From contig JACZWC010000040.1 of assembly GCA_022572355.1 (NCBI GenBank), positions 1 to 44,937 on the forward strand: 44,937 bases of DNA, given 5' to 3'. The stretch comes from Bacteroidota bacterium. Lineage in GTDB: Bacteria > Bacteroidota > Bacteroidia > NORP154. Below are positions 1 to 8,150 of the stretch, piece by piece (position 1 is the stretch's first letter; the number at the start of each line of letters is the position of its first letter). The notes under the pieces were generated by a model. The model saw only the letters and a program-made list of their open reading frames with translations, ran no database searches and was not told the DNA's origin. A program made the position numbers and the translations under genes.

Positions 1-15
1 TTGAAGATTGTCTGA

Positions 16-333
16 GACAAGTTTGATTTTACTCCTAACTTGAGGATAAGTACCCAAGATGGAGCTCAGGATTACTCAATAGGAACTTATGCCGATTTCA
101 AAATTAATGAGAACATGAAAATCAATGCCGCGCTATGGTATCGATACAGAACGCAAAACGCGTTTGCATTCATGTTGGGTTTTGAACACGATTACTTTTT
201 GATCGCCTATAGTTTTGATCTGGCCAGCTTTGAAATGATGAACGCTTCTATCAAGGGAGCAAGCACCCATGAGATCAATTTGGGTTTCATGCTTAAGAAA
301 AAGGACCAAGGAGCTAAGCCTTTGGTGGACTAA
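16..333 (+). pseudogene. PorP/SprF family T9SS membrane protein, C-terminal part only
   Basis: The reading frame open from 16 encodes the last third of a PorP/SprF-type outer-membrane protein, the family partnering type IX secretion and gliding components. Visible family features are the barrel strands around YSIGTYADFKINENMKINAA, a middle strand with WYRYR, and the terminal GASTHEINLGFML strand followed by a short charged tail. An in-frame TGA at 13-15 interrupts the frame just where family homology should continue upstream (FDFTPNLRIST reads as ordinary barrel sequence), and the window begins 12 bases earlier. It is therefore either a disrupted gene, a remnant, or a gene with a sequencing frameshift. 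The only internal start is TTG at 40, which would give a 97-residue fragment unlikely to fold as a barrel. Family assignment is good; intactness is not decidable here. Confidence 0.6.
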
Positions 334-405
334 AACCAGGTTGATATTACCATCGCGATCTTTCCGCTTTCGTCAGACAATGATGAAGTGAGCGCCAATG
401 ATAAT

Positions 406-1116
406 ATGATCAGAAGATTAAACTCTATGAGGCGCTTGTTATTATGCATCAGCCTTGTGGTATGTTTTTCTTGCCTATATGCTCAAAAGGCCCCAGATAC
501 AGAATTATGGACAGGTGGGATCTTTAAGTTAAGAATCAACAAAGCGTTTAGAGCTGAACTTAGGGAACAAATTCGTTTTAACGACAACGTTTCCTCATTC
601 AAATCCACATTCACGCAACTTGGGCTGAGATATCGATTAAATAAAAGCTTTGCTTTTAAGGTTAATTTCAGATATATAATCAGGCCTAAAAGGGATAGAC
701 TACGATTTTCTGCAGATGCGTATTACAATTGGAGTAAGAAAAAGTTTCCCTTGTCAGCACAATATCGCTTACGTTTTCAAAATACGCTTAGGCCGCAATC
801 TGGGAATTCAACCACTTATTTGAGAAATAAGGTTTCTGTTGACTATAATTTATCAAAACTAATTGACCCGTTCTTATCCTATGAGCTCTATTTTCGCTTC
901 AATGGAAAGAATGAGTTTCGGGTATACAGGCTTACTCTGGGAGGTAAGTGGCGACTCAATAAGAGGATTGATGTGTCCAGTTTCTACAGGTTTCAAAGCG
1001 ACATCTTTGTAAAAAAACCTGACAGAGAACATATATTCGGACTCATATTCTCTTATAGGACAAGTGTAAAGAGGTTAAAGAAGAAGATAAAAGAGAAAAC
1101 CAGTGGTGGTGACTAA
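406..1116 (+). CDS. DUF2490 family outer-membrane beta-barrel protein
   Basis: This encodes a protein of about 236 residues with a signal peptide ending near SCLYAQ, then alternating aromatic/polar strands (LRYRLNKSFAFKVNFRYI, QYRLRFQNTLR, YELYFRFNG) typical of DUF2490 outer-membrane barrels. The pattern WTGGIFKLRINKAFRAELREQ near the mature N terminus fits that family, whose function is unknown. The longest frame begins with GTG at 388; ATG at 406 or 427 gives a better signal peptide, and 427 is equally possible. A basic tail (KRLKKKIKEK) ends the protein. Its stop overlaps by four bases the stop of the convergent porin gene. No catalytic residues are apparent, so a structural or transport role in the outer membrane is inference. 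Confidence 0.75.
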   Translation: MIRRLNSMRRLLLCISLVVCFSCLYAQKAPDTELWTGGIFKLRINKAFRAELREQIRFNDNVSSFKSTFTQLGLRYRLNKSFAFKVNFRYIIRPKRDRLRFSADAYYNWSKKKFPLSAQYRLRFQNTLRPQSGNSTTYLRNKVSVDYNLSKLIDPFLSYELYFRFNGKNEFRVYRLTLGGKWRLNKRIDVSSFYRFQSDIFVKKPDREHIFGLIFSYRTSVKRLKKKIKEKTSGGD

Positions 1117-2375
1117 AAATATGTAGCCAACCCAAATTGAAATCCTGCTTTTCTCGCAGCGGGATTGCCTAACAAGTCACGAATCCAGTGATATTGATAT
1201 ACACCTTTGAATACAAGGCTGGATGAGGTTCGAATGCTGAACCCAACTGAAAGCGCGGTAATCTCATCATATAATTTAGTTTCCACTACGAAGCCACTGG
1301 GATCATTCATTTTGTCCGCATTGAAATCAACTTTCTCCATTCTTATATTGAATAAAAGCTGCGATTGATCAAAGAAAATAATCTTCTTATCCAGCAACGT
1401 GTAATTTATCTCAATCCACCCACCCCACTGCTTCTGTCCGTATAACCCCTCTAGATCATCCGGTACATCAACTAATGCGTACACATACTCGCCTTGAAGT
1501 TTAAACTTATTCACCTTAGTGGTGATATCCAGTGCGAAAAGCGACAGATTGCGCTTAGCATCAACTTGCTCTCCCTCTACACGAAAGTTGTTATATACTC
1601 CTCCATAATAGGATAACCCTAGCTCCCCCGCCTTGCTATGGCTCACGGAAAACTTGGCATTGACCATAGGCAGCCCATTGTTGTCCTCCCCAAACATTTC
1701 CTCATTCTTGCCAGCAGGAATAAATGTCTTGCCCTCCTCATTCAATACGATATCCGCCTGCAAGCCGTTTATCAGATAGGCATCATAAGAAAATGCCCAT
1801 TTGGATCTATAAAATTTCCCAAAGAATCCAAATCCAACTTCCGACAAGGTAGATGGTATGATCATGGTCGACGACAAGGGGCGATCCACAAAGTCCCATT
1901 TTGGAGAGTCGTGGTTTGCATTAAACATTCCAATTTGCGGTAAAAGAATACCCGCCCGGAAACTCAATACTTCGTGTAACTTATAATCAATTTGAGCAGT
2001 TTCCAGGGCAATTTCTTCTGTACCATGTTCGAATTCCAGTTCTGTTAATATTCTCACCCGTTTGCCCAGAGCTGCGAATATGAAGATGTTAAATCGACGC
2101 AGCTCCATACTAAATCCTTCCGTAACACCGTCTTCCATGAAGTAGTTGGTGTTTCCCTCGATATAGCCACCAAGGGCTGTTCCCGTTCTGCCAAGGCCAA
2201 TAAAGGGCCGGTTATAGAGGGCATCCTGATTGATTGTAATGGAATCTGACAGATCTACCCTGTTGATGAGCTTTTTCTTCGTAGAATCAGATTTTATGGA
2301 ATCAGATTGTGCATGACTTAAACTCGAAATAAGAATTAATAAGCTTATAAATACCAGGGACTTTATCTTGCTCAT
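1113..2375 (-). CDS. Outer-membrane porin-like beta-barrel protein
   Basis: A protein of about 420 residues with a signal peptide (MSKIKSLVFISLLILISS, cleavage after SHAQ) followed by barrel strands ending in the aromatic terminus AGFQFGLATYF, as expected for a barrel recognised by the BAM machinery. Phrases such as GGYIEGNTNYFMEDGVTEGF and FRAGILLPQIGMFNANHDSP resemble phosphate-selective-porin-like proteins of Bacteroidota. I start at the internal ATG (2375) rather than the upstream ATG at 2402 because the signal peptide begins there. It lies 27 bases downstream of the di-heme oxidoreductase gene on the same strand, probably one operon, opposite a DtxR-like regulator. A role in metal or small-solute uptake is suggested only by that context; the substrate is unknown. 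Confidence 0.75.
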   Translation of the reverse strand: MSKIKSLVFISLLILISSLSHAQSDSIKSDSTKKKLINRVDLSDSITINQDALYNRPFIGLGRTGTALGGYIEGNTNYFMEDGVTEGFSMELRRFNIFIFAALGKRVRILTELEFEHGTEEIALETAQIDYKLHEVLSFRAGILLPQIGMFNANHDSPKWDFVDRPLSSTMIIPSTLSEVGFGFFGKFYRSKWAFSYDAYLINGLQADIVLNEEGKTFIPAGKNEEMFGEDNNGLPMVNAKFSVSHSKAGELGLSYYGGVYNNFRVEGEQVDAKRNLSLFALDITTKVNKFKLQGEYVYALVDVPDDLEGLYGQKQWGGWIEINYTLLDKKIIFFDQSQLLFNIRMEKVDFNADKMNDPSGFVVETKLYDEITALSVGFSIRTSSSLVFKGVYQYHWIRDLLGNPAARKAGFQFGLATYF

Positions 2376-2402
2376 GCCTTTATGTACAATCAGGTGCAAC
2401 AT

Positions 2403-3653
2403 CTACAGTGAATTTAAAAATGTGATGATCTGATCCTGTTTTGCTTCAGACAATGCAAAAAAGTTAGAAGCTATGTTGCTTGCTTCTCCGGTAGCATGAT
2501 AGCTAATAGTCTCTTTTAATGTAGTTGCCCTGCCATCATGCAAATAATACCCTGTTCCTCCCTGGCTTTCCTGTGCCAAGCCCAATCCCCACAGGGGAGG
2601 CGTACGCCATTCACTGCCTTGTGCACTTCCCTCGGGTATTTCAGGATACCCGTCAGTAGTAAAAGCCAAAGCTGATCCCATGTCATGCAGTAACAAATCC
2701 GTGTAAGGATGAATGGTCTTTTCGCTCAACGCTTCAATCTCTGACGGCCCGGTGGTCAAAGTCGGCTTATGACAGTTGGCACAACCAATTTGGGTAAATA
2801 ATTGTTCTCCGGCTAACACATCAGGGTCATCCTCATTTCTACGCGTGGGTGTTTTAAGGGTTCTCATGTAAAAAACAAGGTTGTTTACCACGTCCAAACT
2901 TACTTCCGGATCAGGTACCGCATCCCCGCTATTTATTCCGGCCTGGGGATTGAAAATATCTTCAACATCAAAATCAGAAGTAAGCCCGATGTCTTGTTTT
3001 AAGGCAAAAACAATTTGATCCAATAGGGTAATTTCTTTGGCTTTCTTACCAAATCTTCCGACGTAATAACCGCTGCTGTCAATATGAATAGATTCGGGGG
3101 TGAAATATTCTTTGGGCAAAACATAATTAACCCTTCCGGAAATACCATCTCCATCTGCATCGTATGGATCTGCCATATTCAAAATTGTAGAATCATGCAA
3201 AGCTGCAAGAAACCCCATTCCGATCACTATCGGAGCTATACGTCCTGTTTTATGTGTGTAATCTGAAGGCAATTGCTCACTTGGGTAAGCGGCAATAGAC
3301 CGTTGTTGCAATTGCGGACCGCCCTTATCAAGCATCTCATCAAAAACAAGCCCCGAGTATTTGCCAAATCTCGTTTCCATATTAAATGGATGTCCTTTGC
3401 CATCTCCCACATGGCAACCCTCGCATGACTGTTGGATAAAAATGGGACCCAATCCTTGTTCAGGAGAATAAACCTTCGCAAATAATTCGTCTCCTGCCAA
3501 AAAAGTAACCAATTGCTCAGGAGTTAATCCTTCAGCTGGTTCTGCTATGGTATCTCCCGGATCAGGCGCTCCTGGCAATAACTTGTTACAAGCAGATATT
3601 ACCACCAGCAACATGAGTGGTAGTAAGATGATAATGTATTTACTGATCCTCAT
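2403..3653 (-). CDS. Di-heme oxidoreductase family lipoprotein (DUF1111-like)
   Basis: A protein of about 416 residues from the ATG at 3653, which gives a lipoprotein signal ending LLVVISAC. Two c-type heme motifs are visible: CEGCH at residues 77-81 and CANCH at 291-295. Intervening family features are the segment around HDSTILNMADPYDADGDGIS and a C-terminal block GTGYYLHDGRATTLKE with candidate heme-ligand residues. This matches the di-heme oxidoreductase (putative thiol oxidoreductase) family, secreted and anchored in the envelope. In Bacteroidota such proteins often sit with iron-uptake genes. Here it is co-directional with a porin and divergent from a DtxR-type regulator and ZIP transporter, supporting a metal redox/uptake role as inference. 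The longer start at 3695 would bury the signal peptide. Confidence 0.85.
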   Translation of the reverse strand: MRISKYIIILLPLMLLVVISACNKLLPGAPDPGDTIAEPAEGLTPEQLVTFLAGDELFAKVYSPEQGLGPIFIQQSCEGCHVGDGKGHPFNMETRFGKYSGLVFDEMLDKGGPQLQQRSIAAYPSEQLPSDYTHKTGRIAPIVIGMGFLAALHDSTILNMADPYDADGDGISGRVNYVLPKEYFTPESIHIDSSGYYVGRFGKKAKEITLLDQIVFALKQDIGLTSDFDVEDIFNPQAGINSGDAVPDPEVSLDVVNNLVFYMRTLKTPTRRNEDDPDVLAGEQLFTQIGCANCHKPTLTTGPSEIEALSEKTIHPYTDLLLHDMGSALAFTTDGYPEIPEGSAQGSEWRTPPLWGLGLAQESQGGTGYYLHDGRATTLKETISYHATGEASNIASNFFALSEAKQDQIITFLNSL

Positions 3654-3731
3654 TATTAATAGTTTGAGTACAAATCTAATTACATTTTTATACATATCTA
3701 AATATATTTTTACCTCTTGCTAAATATTTTT

Positions 3732-3739
3732 TACCTTTG
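3732..3739 (+). promoter_or_regulatory. Candidate Bacteroidota -7 box (TACCTTTG) for the DtxR-like gene
   Basis: TACCTTTG matches the Bacteroidota TAnnTTTG -7 consensus exactly and ends six bases before the ATG at 3746. Transcription would start close to the start codon, giving a leaderless or near-leaderless mRNA. No good -33 TTTG was found at the expected distance. Confidence 0.5.
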
Positions 3740-3745
3740 TCCTAA

Positions 3746-4405
3746 ATGAATACACTTGCAGAAGAAAATTATTTGAAAGCTATCTACTTGCTGACAGGGG
3801 AGAATGGCGATGGTGTAAGCACCAACGAAATCGCCAAACAGATCAGGACAAAGGCCTCTTCAGTTTCTGATATGCTGCGAAAACTATCGAACAAAAAACT
3901 CACGAATTACGAGAAATATAAAGGCGCTACCCTGACCAGGGCGGGCAAAAAAGTTGCACTAAAAATCATTAGAAAACACAGACTTTGGGAGCTCTTTTTG
4001 GTGAACAAGCTTGATTTTAAGTGGGATGAGGTTCACGAAATCGCGGAGCAGCTGGAGCATATTGTCTCGCCGGAAATGGTAAACAGACTAGACAAGTTTC
4101 TCGACTTCCCAAAATACGATCCACATGGAGACCCTATTCCGGATAAAAATGGCAACATCCGTGTTAGAAAGGAAGTATTTCTATCGGATTTAAACAAAGA
4201 CCAAAAGGCCAGGGTCGTTGGTGTGAAGGACTCATCTCCCAGTTTTTTACAATACCTGGAGAGCGTTAAGTTGTTGCTAGGGACAGACATAAGGCTTATT
4301 CACAGATATAAATTCGATAGTTCTTTATCAGTTATTATAGGAAAGAAGAAAGAAATTACGATATCCAACAAGGTCGCTCAAAACCTTTATGTAAATATAA
4401 TTTAG
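3746..4405 (+). CDS. DtxR/MntR-family metal-dependent transcriptional regulator
   Basis: A 219-residue protein with an N-terminal winged helix (residues 1-65: AEENYLKAIYLL, STNEIAKQIRTKASSVSDML, LTNYEKYKGATLTRAGK), a dimerisation/metal domain (about 70-140) and a C-terminal FeoA/SH3-like domain. H78, E82, H97 and E101, E104, H105 align by eye with DtxR/MntR metal-site residues. N8 sits where DtxR has Met10 and MntR has Asp8, so metal preference cannot be deduced. The family represses iron or manganese genes when metal is bound. It is divergent from a porin/di-heme oxidoreductase pair and directly upstream of a ZIP transporter, so these are its likely targets. Length is normal for three-domain members. 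Confidence 0.9.
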   Translation: MNTLAEENYLKAIYLLTGENGDGVSTNEIAKQIRTKASSVSDMLRKLSNKKLTNYEKYKGATLTRAGKKVALKIIRKHRLWELFLVNKLDFKWDEVHEIAEQLEHIVSPEMVNRLDKFLDFPKYDPHGDPIPDKNGNIRVRKEVFLSDLNKDQKARVVGVKDSSPSFLQYLESVKLLLGTDIRLIHRYKFDSSLSVIIGKKKEITISNKVAQNLYVNII

Positions 4406-4412
4406 AGGTGTG

Positions 4413-5237
4413 ATGATTGAAGCAGCAACAGAACATTTTTTAAGTGTTTCGCCCATAATGCAAGCGCTTTATGCCACCACATTCACCTGGTTGGTGACCG
4501 CAGCTGGAGCGTCGCTCGTATTTTTTGTCAAGAACCTAAGCAGAAAGTGGCTGGATGGGATGTTGGGATTTACGGGCGGTGTAATGGTCGCGGCCAGCTT
4601 CTGGTCATTGTTGGCGCCTGCTATTGAAATATCTGAGTATCAAGGACATATACCCTGGTTACCGCCAGCTATTGGCTTTCTTACCGGTGCATTTTTCTTA
4701 TTCGGATTGGATAAATTAACGCCACACTTACATATTAACTTCAGGCCTTCCGAAAAAGAAGGTATTGAAACCGACTGGCATCGGACTACGTTGCTCGTTC
4801 TTGCTATCACATTGCACAATATTCCAGAAGGATTGGCAGTGGGAGTTGCCTTTGGAGCCGTTGCTGCCGGTTTGCCACATGCAGATATGGGCGCAGCTGT
4901 TGCACTGGCTATTGGAATTGGCCTGCAAAACTTTCCTGAGGGTATCGCTGTAGCTATGCCTCTGAGAAGACAGGGTGTAAGCAGGTTAAAGTGTTTCTGG
5001 TACGGCCAATTATCGGCTATTGTCGAGCCTGTTGCGGGAGTAATAGGAGCTGCAACGGTAATTTATGTCCAACCAGTATTGCCTTATGCGCTCGCATTCG
5101 CGGCCGGGGCAATGATCTACATTGTTGTTGAGGAAGTAATTCCGGAGTCACAGCGAGACAAATATACTGACATAAGCACCATTGGCTTTATTATAGGTTT
5201 TGTGATAATGATGGTGCTGGATGTGGCTTTAGGTTGA
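4413..5237 (+). CDS. ZIP family divalent metal transporter (GufA/ZupT-like)
   Basis: A protein of about 274 residues with around eight hydrophobic segments. The family metal-binding helices are clear: HNIPEGLAVGVAFG in TM4 and NFPEGIAVAMPLRRQG in TM5, followed by VEEVIPESQRDK in a later helix. A charged, His-containing cytoplasmic loop (TPHLHINFRPSEKEG) lies between TM3 and TM4. The protein should import zinc, iron or manganese across the inner membrane. ATG at 4413 is preferred over GTG at 4410; AGAGG just upstream is a reasonable ribosome site. The seven-base gap to the DtxR-like gene means one operon, so the regulator probably controls its own transporter. Confidence 0.9.
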   Translation: MIEAATEHFLSVSPIMQALYATTFTWLVTAAGASLVFFVKNLSRKWLDGMLGFTGGVMVAASFWSLLAPAIEISEYQGHIPWLPPAIGFLTGAFFLFGLDKLTPHLHINFRPSEKEGIETDWHRTTLLVLAITLHNIPEGLAVGVAFGAVAAGLPHADMGAAVALAIGIGLQNFPEGIAVAMPLRRQGVSRLKCFWYGQLSAIVEPVAGVIGAATVIYVQPVLPYALAFAAGAMIYIVVEEVIPESQRDKYTDISTIGFIIGFVIMMVLDVALG

Positions 5238-5244
5238 TATCACT

Positions 5245-5252
5245 TACTTTTG
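5245..5252 (+). promoter_or_regulatory. Candidate -7 box (TACTTTTG) for smpB
   Basis: TACTTTTG fits TAnnTTTG and ends seven bases before the smpB ATG, the same arrangement as at the DtxR-like gene. No convincing -33 element is visible. Confidence 0.4.
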
Positions 5253-5259
5253 CCCTATC

Positions 5260-5709
5260 ATGAGTGACAATATCAATATCAGGAACAAAAAGGCGAGCCA
5301 CGAATACGAATTTATCCAGAAATATACGGCTGGTATTCAGCTACTTGGTACGGAGATAAAATCAATTCGGAATAACCAGGCTATTCTAAGCGATAGTTTT
5401 TGCACCTTCATCAATGGTGAACTTTGGGTTAGAAGCCTGCATATTTCAGAATATTCCCATGGAGGAATGAGCAATCACCTGCCAAAACGAGACCGAAAAT
5501 TGTTACTCAATACCAGGGAGTTGGATAAGCTATTCAAGAATTCCAGCACGAAAGGCCTCTCTATCATTCCAATCAGGCTATTTATCAACGATCGCGGATT
5601 TGCGAAACTCGAAATCGCATTGGCTAAGGGTAAAAAGCTGTACGACAAGCGAGAAGACCTGAGGAAAAAGGACGTACAGCGGGAAATAGACCGCTCTTTA
5701 AAATCCTAA
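5260..5709 (+). CDS. smpB: SsrA-binding protein SmpB
   Basis: A 149-residue protein of normal family length. Diagnostic features are NKKASHEYEFIQKYTAGIQLLGTEIKSIR at the N terminus, SFCTFINGELWVRSLHI, a HLPKRDRKLLLN segment, and the basic tail LAKGKKLYDKREDLRKKDVQREIDRSLK that inserts into the decoding centre. SmpB binds tmRNA and delivers it to stalled ribosomes for trans-translation. The tmRNA gene itself is not in the window. The gene is 22 bases downstream of the ZIP transporter but has its own candidate -7 box, and it ends 12 bases before a convergent lipoprotein gene. Confidence 0.97.
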   Translation: MSDNINIRNKKASHEYEFIQKYTAGIQLLGTEIKSIRNNQAILSDSFCTFINGELWVRSLHISEYSHGGMSNHLPKRDRKLLLNTRELDKLFKNSSTKGLSIIPIRLFINDRGFAKLEIALAKGKKLYDKREDLRKKDVQREIDRSLKS

Positions 5710-5721
5710 CGATGCTGCATG

Positions 5722-6567
5722 TTACTTCTTAAAATTGAACAGGTAGAAGTCCAGATCCGTTGAATCAGGATCATTTATTAGAACTACCTGGATAGCGGCA
5801 TATTGAAATGAAGACGAATTTACCAGCCTGGTTAATATAATATCGCCATCCACAAGATTATCAACCTTGCTCAGCTCCACGCCCGATTGATATGCATTTA
5901 ACAAAGAAGAATCTGTTGCATTTGCGTAATCGAATGCACTGAATTTGACAAATTGGCCTCCGGATGGAGACACCCATGACCTGGAAATTAGATCTGTGGT
6001 ATCATTAAGCGGCATGTCCTTTAAATCTAAATCTGTAGAGTCCGAAGAGAATGAGAACATCGCAACGCCAGCTTCAAGATTATAGGCATCTGCGTTCTGA
6101 GAATTGCCTGAATACATCTTATGACCAGAAGTTTCCGTTAACAACTCCGGTTGAGTAGGATCGGGAGGGAGAGGCCCCACATATATTCTCATCGCACGTG
6201 AACCTACATTGCCATTATTGTCTGTTGCTGCGAAATTCACGATTATACTTGAATTCGCAGCTGCTTCCAAGACAAGAAAAGAGAAAGATAATTCGAAAGA
6301 AGTAAGACTATTCAACCCAGTATCCAATTCAACTATAAGTGGCTCTCCGGGATTGTCAATTTGCGAGGTTATTCGGAATTGCCTAAGCTGAATATCTGTA
6401 TCAACCGTTATGTAGAAGCTAACATACTCTCCCACGGGAGAATTAACGGATAATCCACTAGGCGATACGCCCACCAGAGGTTTTTCCAATTCTTTATCCT
6501 TGGTACAAGAGTTGATTGACAGAGCAGCCAGTAAACCTAAAAGTGTAAATTTTACCCAAATATTCAT
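5722..6567 (-). CDS. Hypothetical lipoprotein
   Basis: A protein of about 281 residues from the ATG at 6567 (a longer start exists at 6588), with a lipoprotein signal ending LAALSINSC. After it come beta-rich segments: SVNSPVGEYVSFYITVDT, a stretch ending in SIIVNFAATDNNGNVGSRAM that reads like an Ig-type domain, a Pro-rich linker PLPPDPTQPEL, and a C-terminal beta domain. The C-terminal half, with AGVAMFSFSSDSTDLDLKDM, resembles surface lipoproteins of this phylum but has no motif I can name. It is probably exposed on the cell envelope. A strong terminator separates it from the upstream gene on the same strand. Confidence 0.65.
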   Translation of the reverse strand: MNIWVKFTLLGLLAALSINSCTKDKELEKPLVGVSPSGLSVNSPVGEYVSFYITVDTDIQLRQFRITSQIDNPGEPLIVELDTGLNSLTSFELSFSFLVLEAAANSSIIVNFAATDNNGNVGSRAMRIYVGPLPPDPTQPELLTETSGHKMYSGNSQNADAYNLEAGVAMFSFSSDSTDLDLKDMPLNDTTDLISRSWVSPSGGQFVKFSAFDYANATDSSLLNAYQSGVELSKVDNLVDGDIILTRLVNSSSFQYAAIQVVLINDPDSTDLDFYLFNFKK

Positions 6568-6657
6568 CTGTTCATAATTGATTTTCACTGTTAATCGGGC
6601 AGTAAGATATGGCTCGTTTCACACTATATAAAAGTAATTAAATTAATGTTCAGTGAC

Positions 6658-6689
6658 AAAAAAAGGGGGATAAAATTCTTACCCCCCTT
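6658..6689 (-). terminator. Intrinsic terminator downstream of the small lipoprotein gene
   Basis: Read on the minus strand this is a hairpin with arms AAGGGGG and CCCCCTT around a 13-base loop, followed by a run of T. It lies 35 bases after the stop of the gene ending at 6724 and isolates it from the next minus-strand gene. Confidence 0.85.
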
Positions 6690-6723
6690 CCAGTTTCGCT
6701 GCTAAACGAATATTCTAAATTTA

Positions 6724-7131
6724 TTATTTAGTCTTGATCTTAAAAGCCTTGCCTCTAATTGTGATCTTCTTCAATTTACCTAAGAAGAGCTTTTGAACTT
6801 TAGTCTCAAATGAGAACGGCATAAAGATGTCTGCATCAGGCTTGGATAACAGCGCGTCATACATGGCATTTTTTACAGCCCTGTCCAACCCTGCCATCAC
6901 AAATTGACCAGGCATGTAGACTTCTCCTGAATAATACTTACGCCCTCCGTAAGCCATTCCAAGGAAATAATGTTGCTCAGACGATCCTGTCACCTCACCA
7001 ATGTACTCCATATCGTCCATATTCAAATTGATTTGAACATTTACAGCAGCCATTGGTGATCTTCTTTTTGTTACAGTACACGCACTCGTTAGCAACACAC
7101 ACCCTATTAACAGATATATGATTTTTTTCAT
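6724..7131 (-). CDS. Small hypothetical lipoprotein
   Basis: A 135-residue protein with a lipoprotein signal (MKKIIYLLIGCVLLTSAC). The mature part has a pattern of a beta strand with NVQINLNMDDMEYIGEVTG, an AVKNAMYDALLSKPDADIF helix, then FSFETKVQKLFLGKLKKITIRGKAF. This order is reminiscent of small DUF6567-like or TRL-like envelope proteins of Bacteroidota, but I cannot confirm the family. It lies between an outer-membrane barrel gene upstream on the same strand and an intrinsic terminator downstream, so the two may be cotranscribed. Confidence 0.7.
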   Translation of the reverse strand: MKKIIYLLIGCVLLTSACTVTKRRSPMAAVNVQINLNMDDMEYIGEVTGSSEQHYFLGMAYGGRKYYSGEVYMPGQFVMAGLDRAVKNAMYDALLSKPDADIFMPFSFETKVQKLFLGKLKKITIRGKAFKIKTK

Positions 7132-7172
7132 AGTATGGTCTTTATATAATTAACTTGATTAATTAACCAATG

Positions 7173-8030
7173 CTACTGAGCAAAATATAAGTTCAGTACC
7201 AATCGAACATCCTGGTTTGTGTCCATATCAAACTTACTTTTCTTCAGTTTTGAATATCTCGTAGGACTCGTTGATAGATTAGGACCTGCTGTGGGTTGTT
7301 GATCAACCTGATACTTTACATCTTCAGAGTTTGACCCCACTTTGTAAGATTCTTCCACCTTGTATCTTCCTCCAAGTGTCCATTTAAGATTTAAACCATA
7401 CTCCAAACCAATAGAAATCGGTAGGTGTGCAATAAATATGTTAAAACCTACAATTCCACCAATTCCAATGATGGTGTTTGATTTCTTGTGCTTGTATTTA
7501 ACAAAGTCCCCATTGCTAAAGGTGGTTTCAGAAGTAGAATCTTCCTTACCAAATCCAAGGTATAAATCAGCTCCCATATATACATCAAAGATATTTGATG
7601 TTGAAAAGTGCTTCTCAATACCAGGAACAAACACATATTCCCTCTCATTTGTTTTGTTAAAATCCTCTGTAACTGAGCTGTTATTCGCACCATCGTAATA
7701 TCCGGTGGAGTCAGTCAGTCCAGTTCCCTTTAACTTGTTACTGTGCTTTGACAATCTCAGCGCAAACCTGATTGCCAAATCATCAGACTGAAAGTACTTA
7801 AAGGTCAGGAAGTCCCCCTTAGCAAAAAAGTTGCCCGTAAAAAGGCTGGCATCCGCGTCATTATCGTCAATTGCACCTCCCAAATTGTAACCAAACGTAA
7901 GTGCAAGGTTGCCCGATTGCGGTCTCGCTCCTAGTTTAACCATGGTGGCGTCATTCTCTCTTTCTGACAACTGCGCAAACGAGCAAGTTACCAATAGAGC
8001 CAATGTTATTGATAGTATTCCTTTTTTCAT
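7173..8030 (-). CDS. Hypothetical outer-membrane beta-barrel protein
   Basis: A 285-residue protein with a cleavable signal peptide (MKKGILSITLALLVTCSFAQ) and amphipathic strands ending in VRLVLNLYFAQ, as expected of a small outer-membrane barrel. Segments GNLALTFGYNLGG, DDLAIRFALRLSKHSNK and NTIIGIGGIVGFNIFIAHLP are typical barrel strands. Long polar loops rich in Ser, Thr, Lys and Asp connect them. No specific family motif is evident. It sits 41 bases upstream of a small lipoprotein gene on the same strand, and a TAATTTTG -7 box lies about 55 bases upstream of its start. Confidence 0.7.
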   Translation of the reverse strand: MKKGILSITLALLVTCSFAQLSERENDATMVKLGARPQSGNLALTFGYNLGGAIDDNDADASLFTGNFFAKGDFLTFKYFQSDDLAIRFALRLSKHSNKLKGTGLTDSTGYYDGANNSSVTEDFNKTNEREYVFVPGIEKHFSTSNIFDVYMGADLYLGFGKEDSTSETTFSNGDFVKYKHKKSNTIIGIGGIVGFNIFIAHLPISIGLEYGLNLKWTLGGRYKVEESYKVGSNSEDVKYQVDQQPTAGPNLSTSPTRYSKLKKSKFDMDTNQDVRLVLNLYFAQ

Positions 8031-8084
8031 AATTTATAGTTTAATTAGACAATTAATCCCTTTCCGGGTGACTTAATTTGGTGA

Positions 8085-8092
8085 CAAAATTA
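8085..8092 (-). promoter_or_regulatory. Candidate -7 box (TAATTTTG) for the barrel gene
   Basis: On the minus strand TAATTTTG matches TAnnTTTG, about 55 bases upstream of the ATG at 8030, leaving a normal 5' leader. A TTTG lies further upstream but only 14 bases away, shorter than the usual 19-21. Confidence 0.4.
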
Positions 8093-8150
8093 AAGAATCG
8101 AGTACTCAAATAATGATAATCAATTATACTTATTAACAATTTTATGTTAA

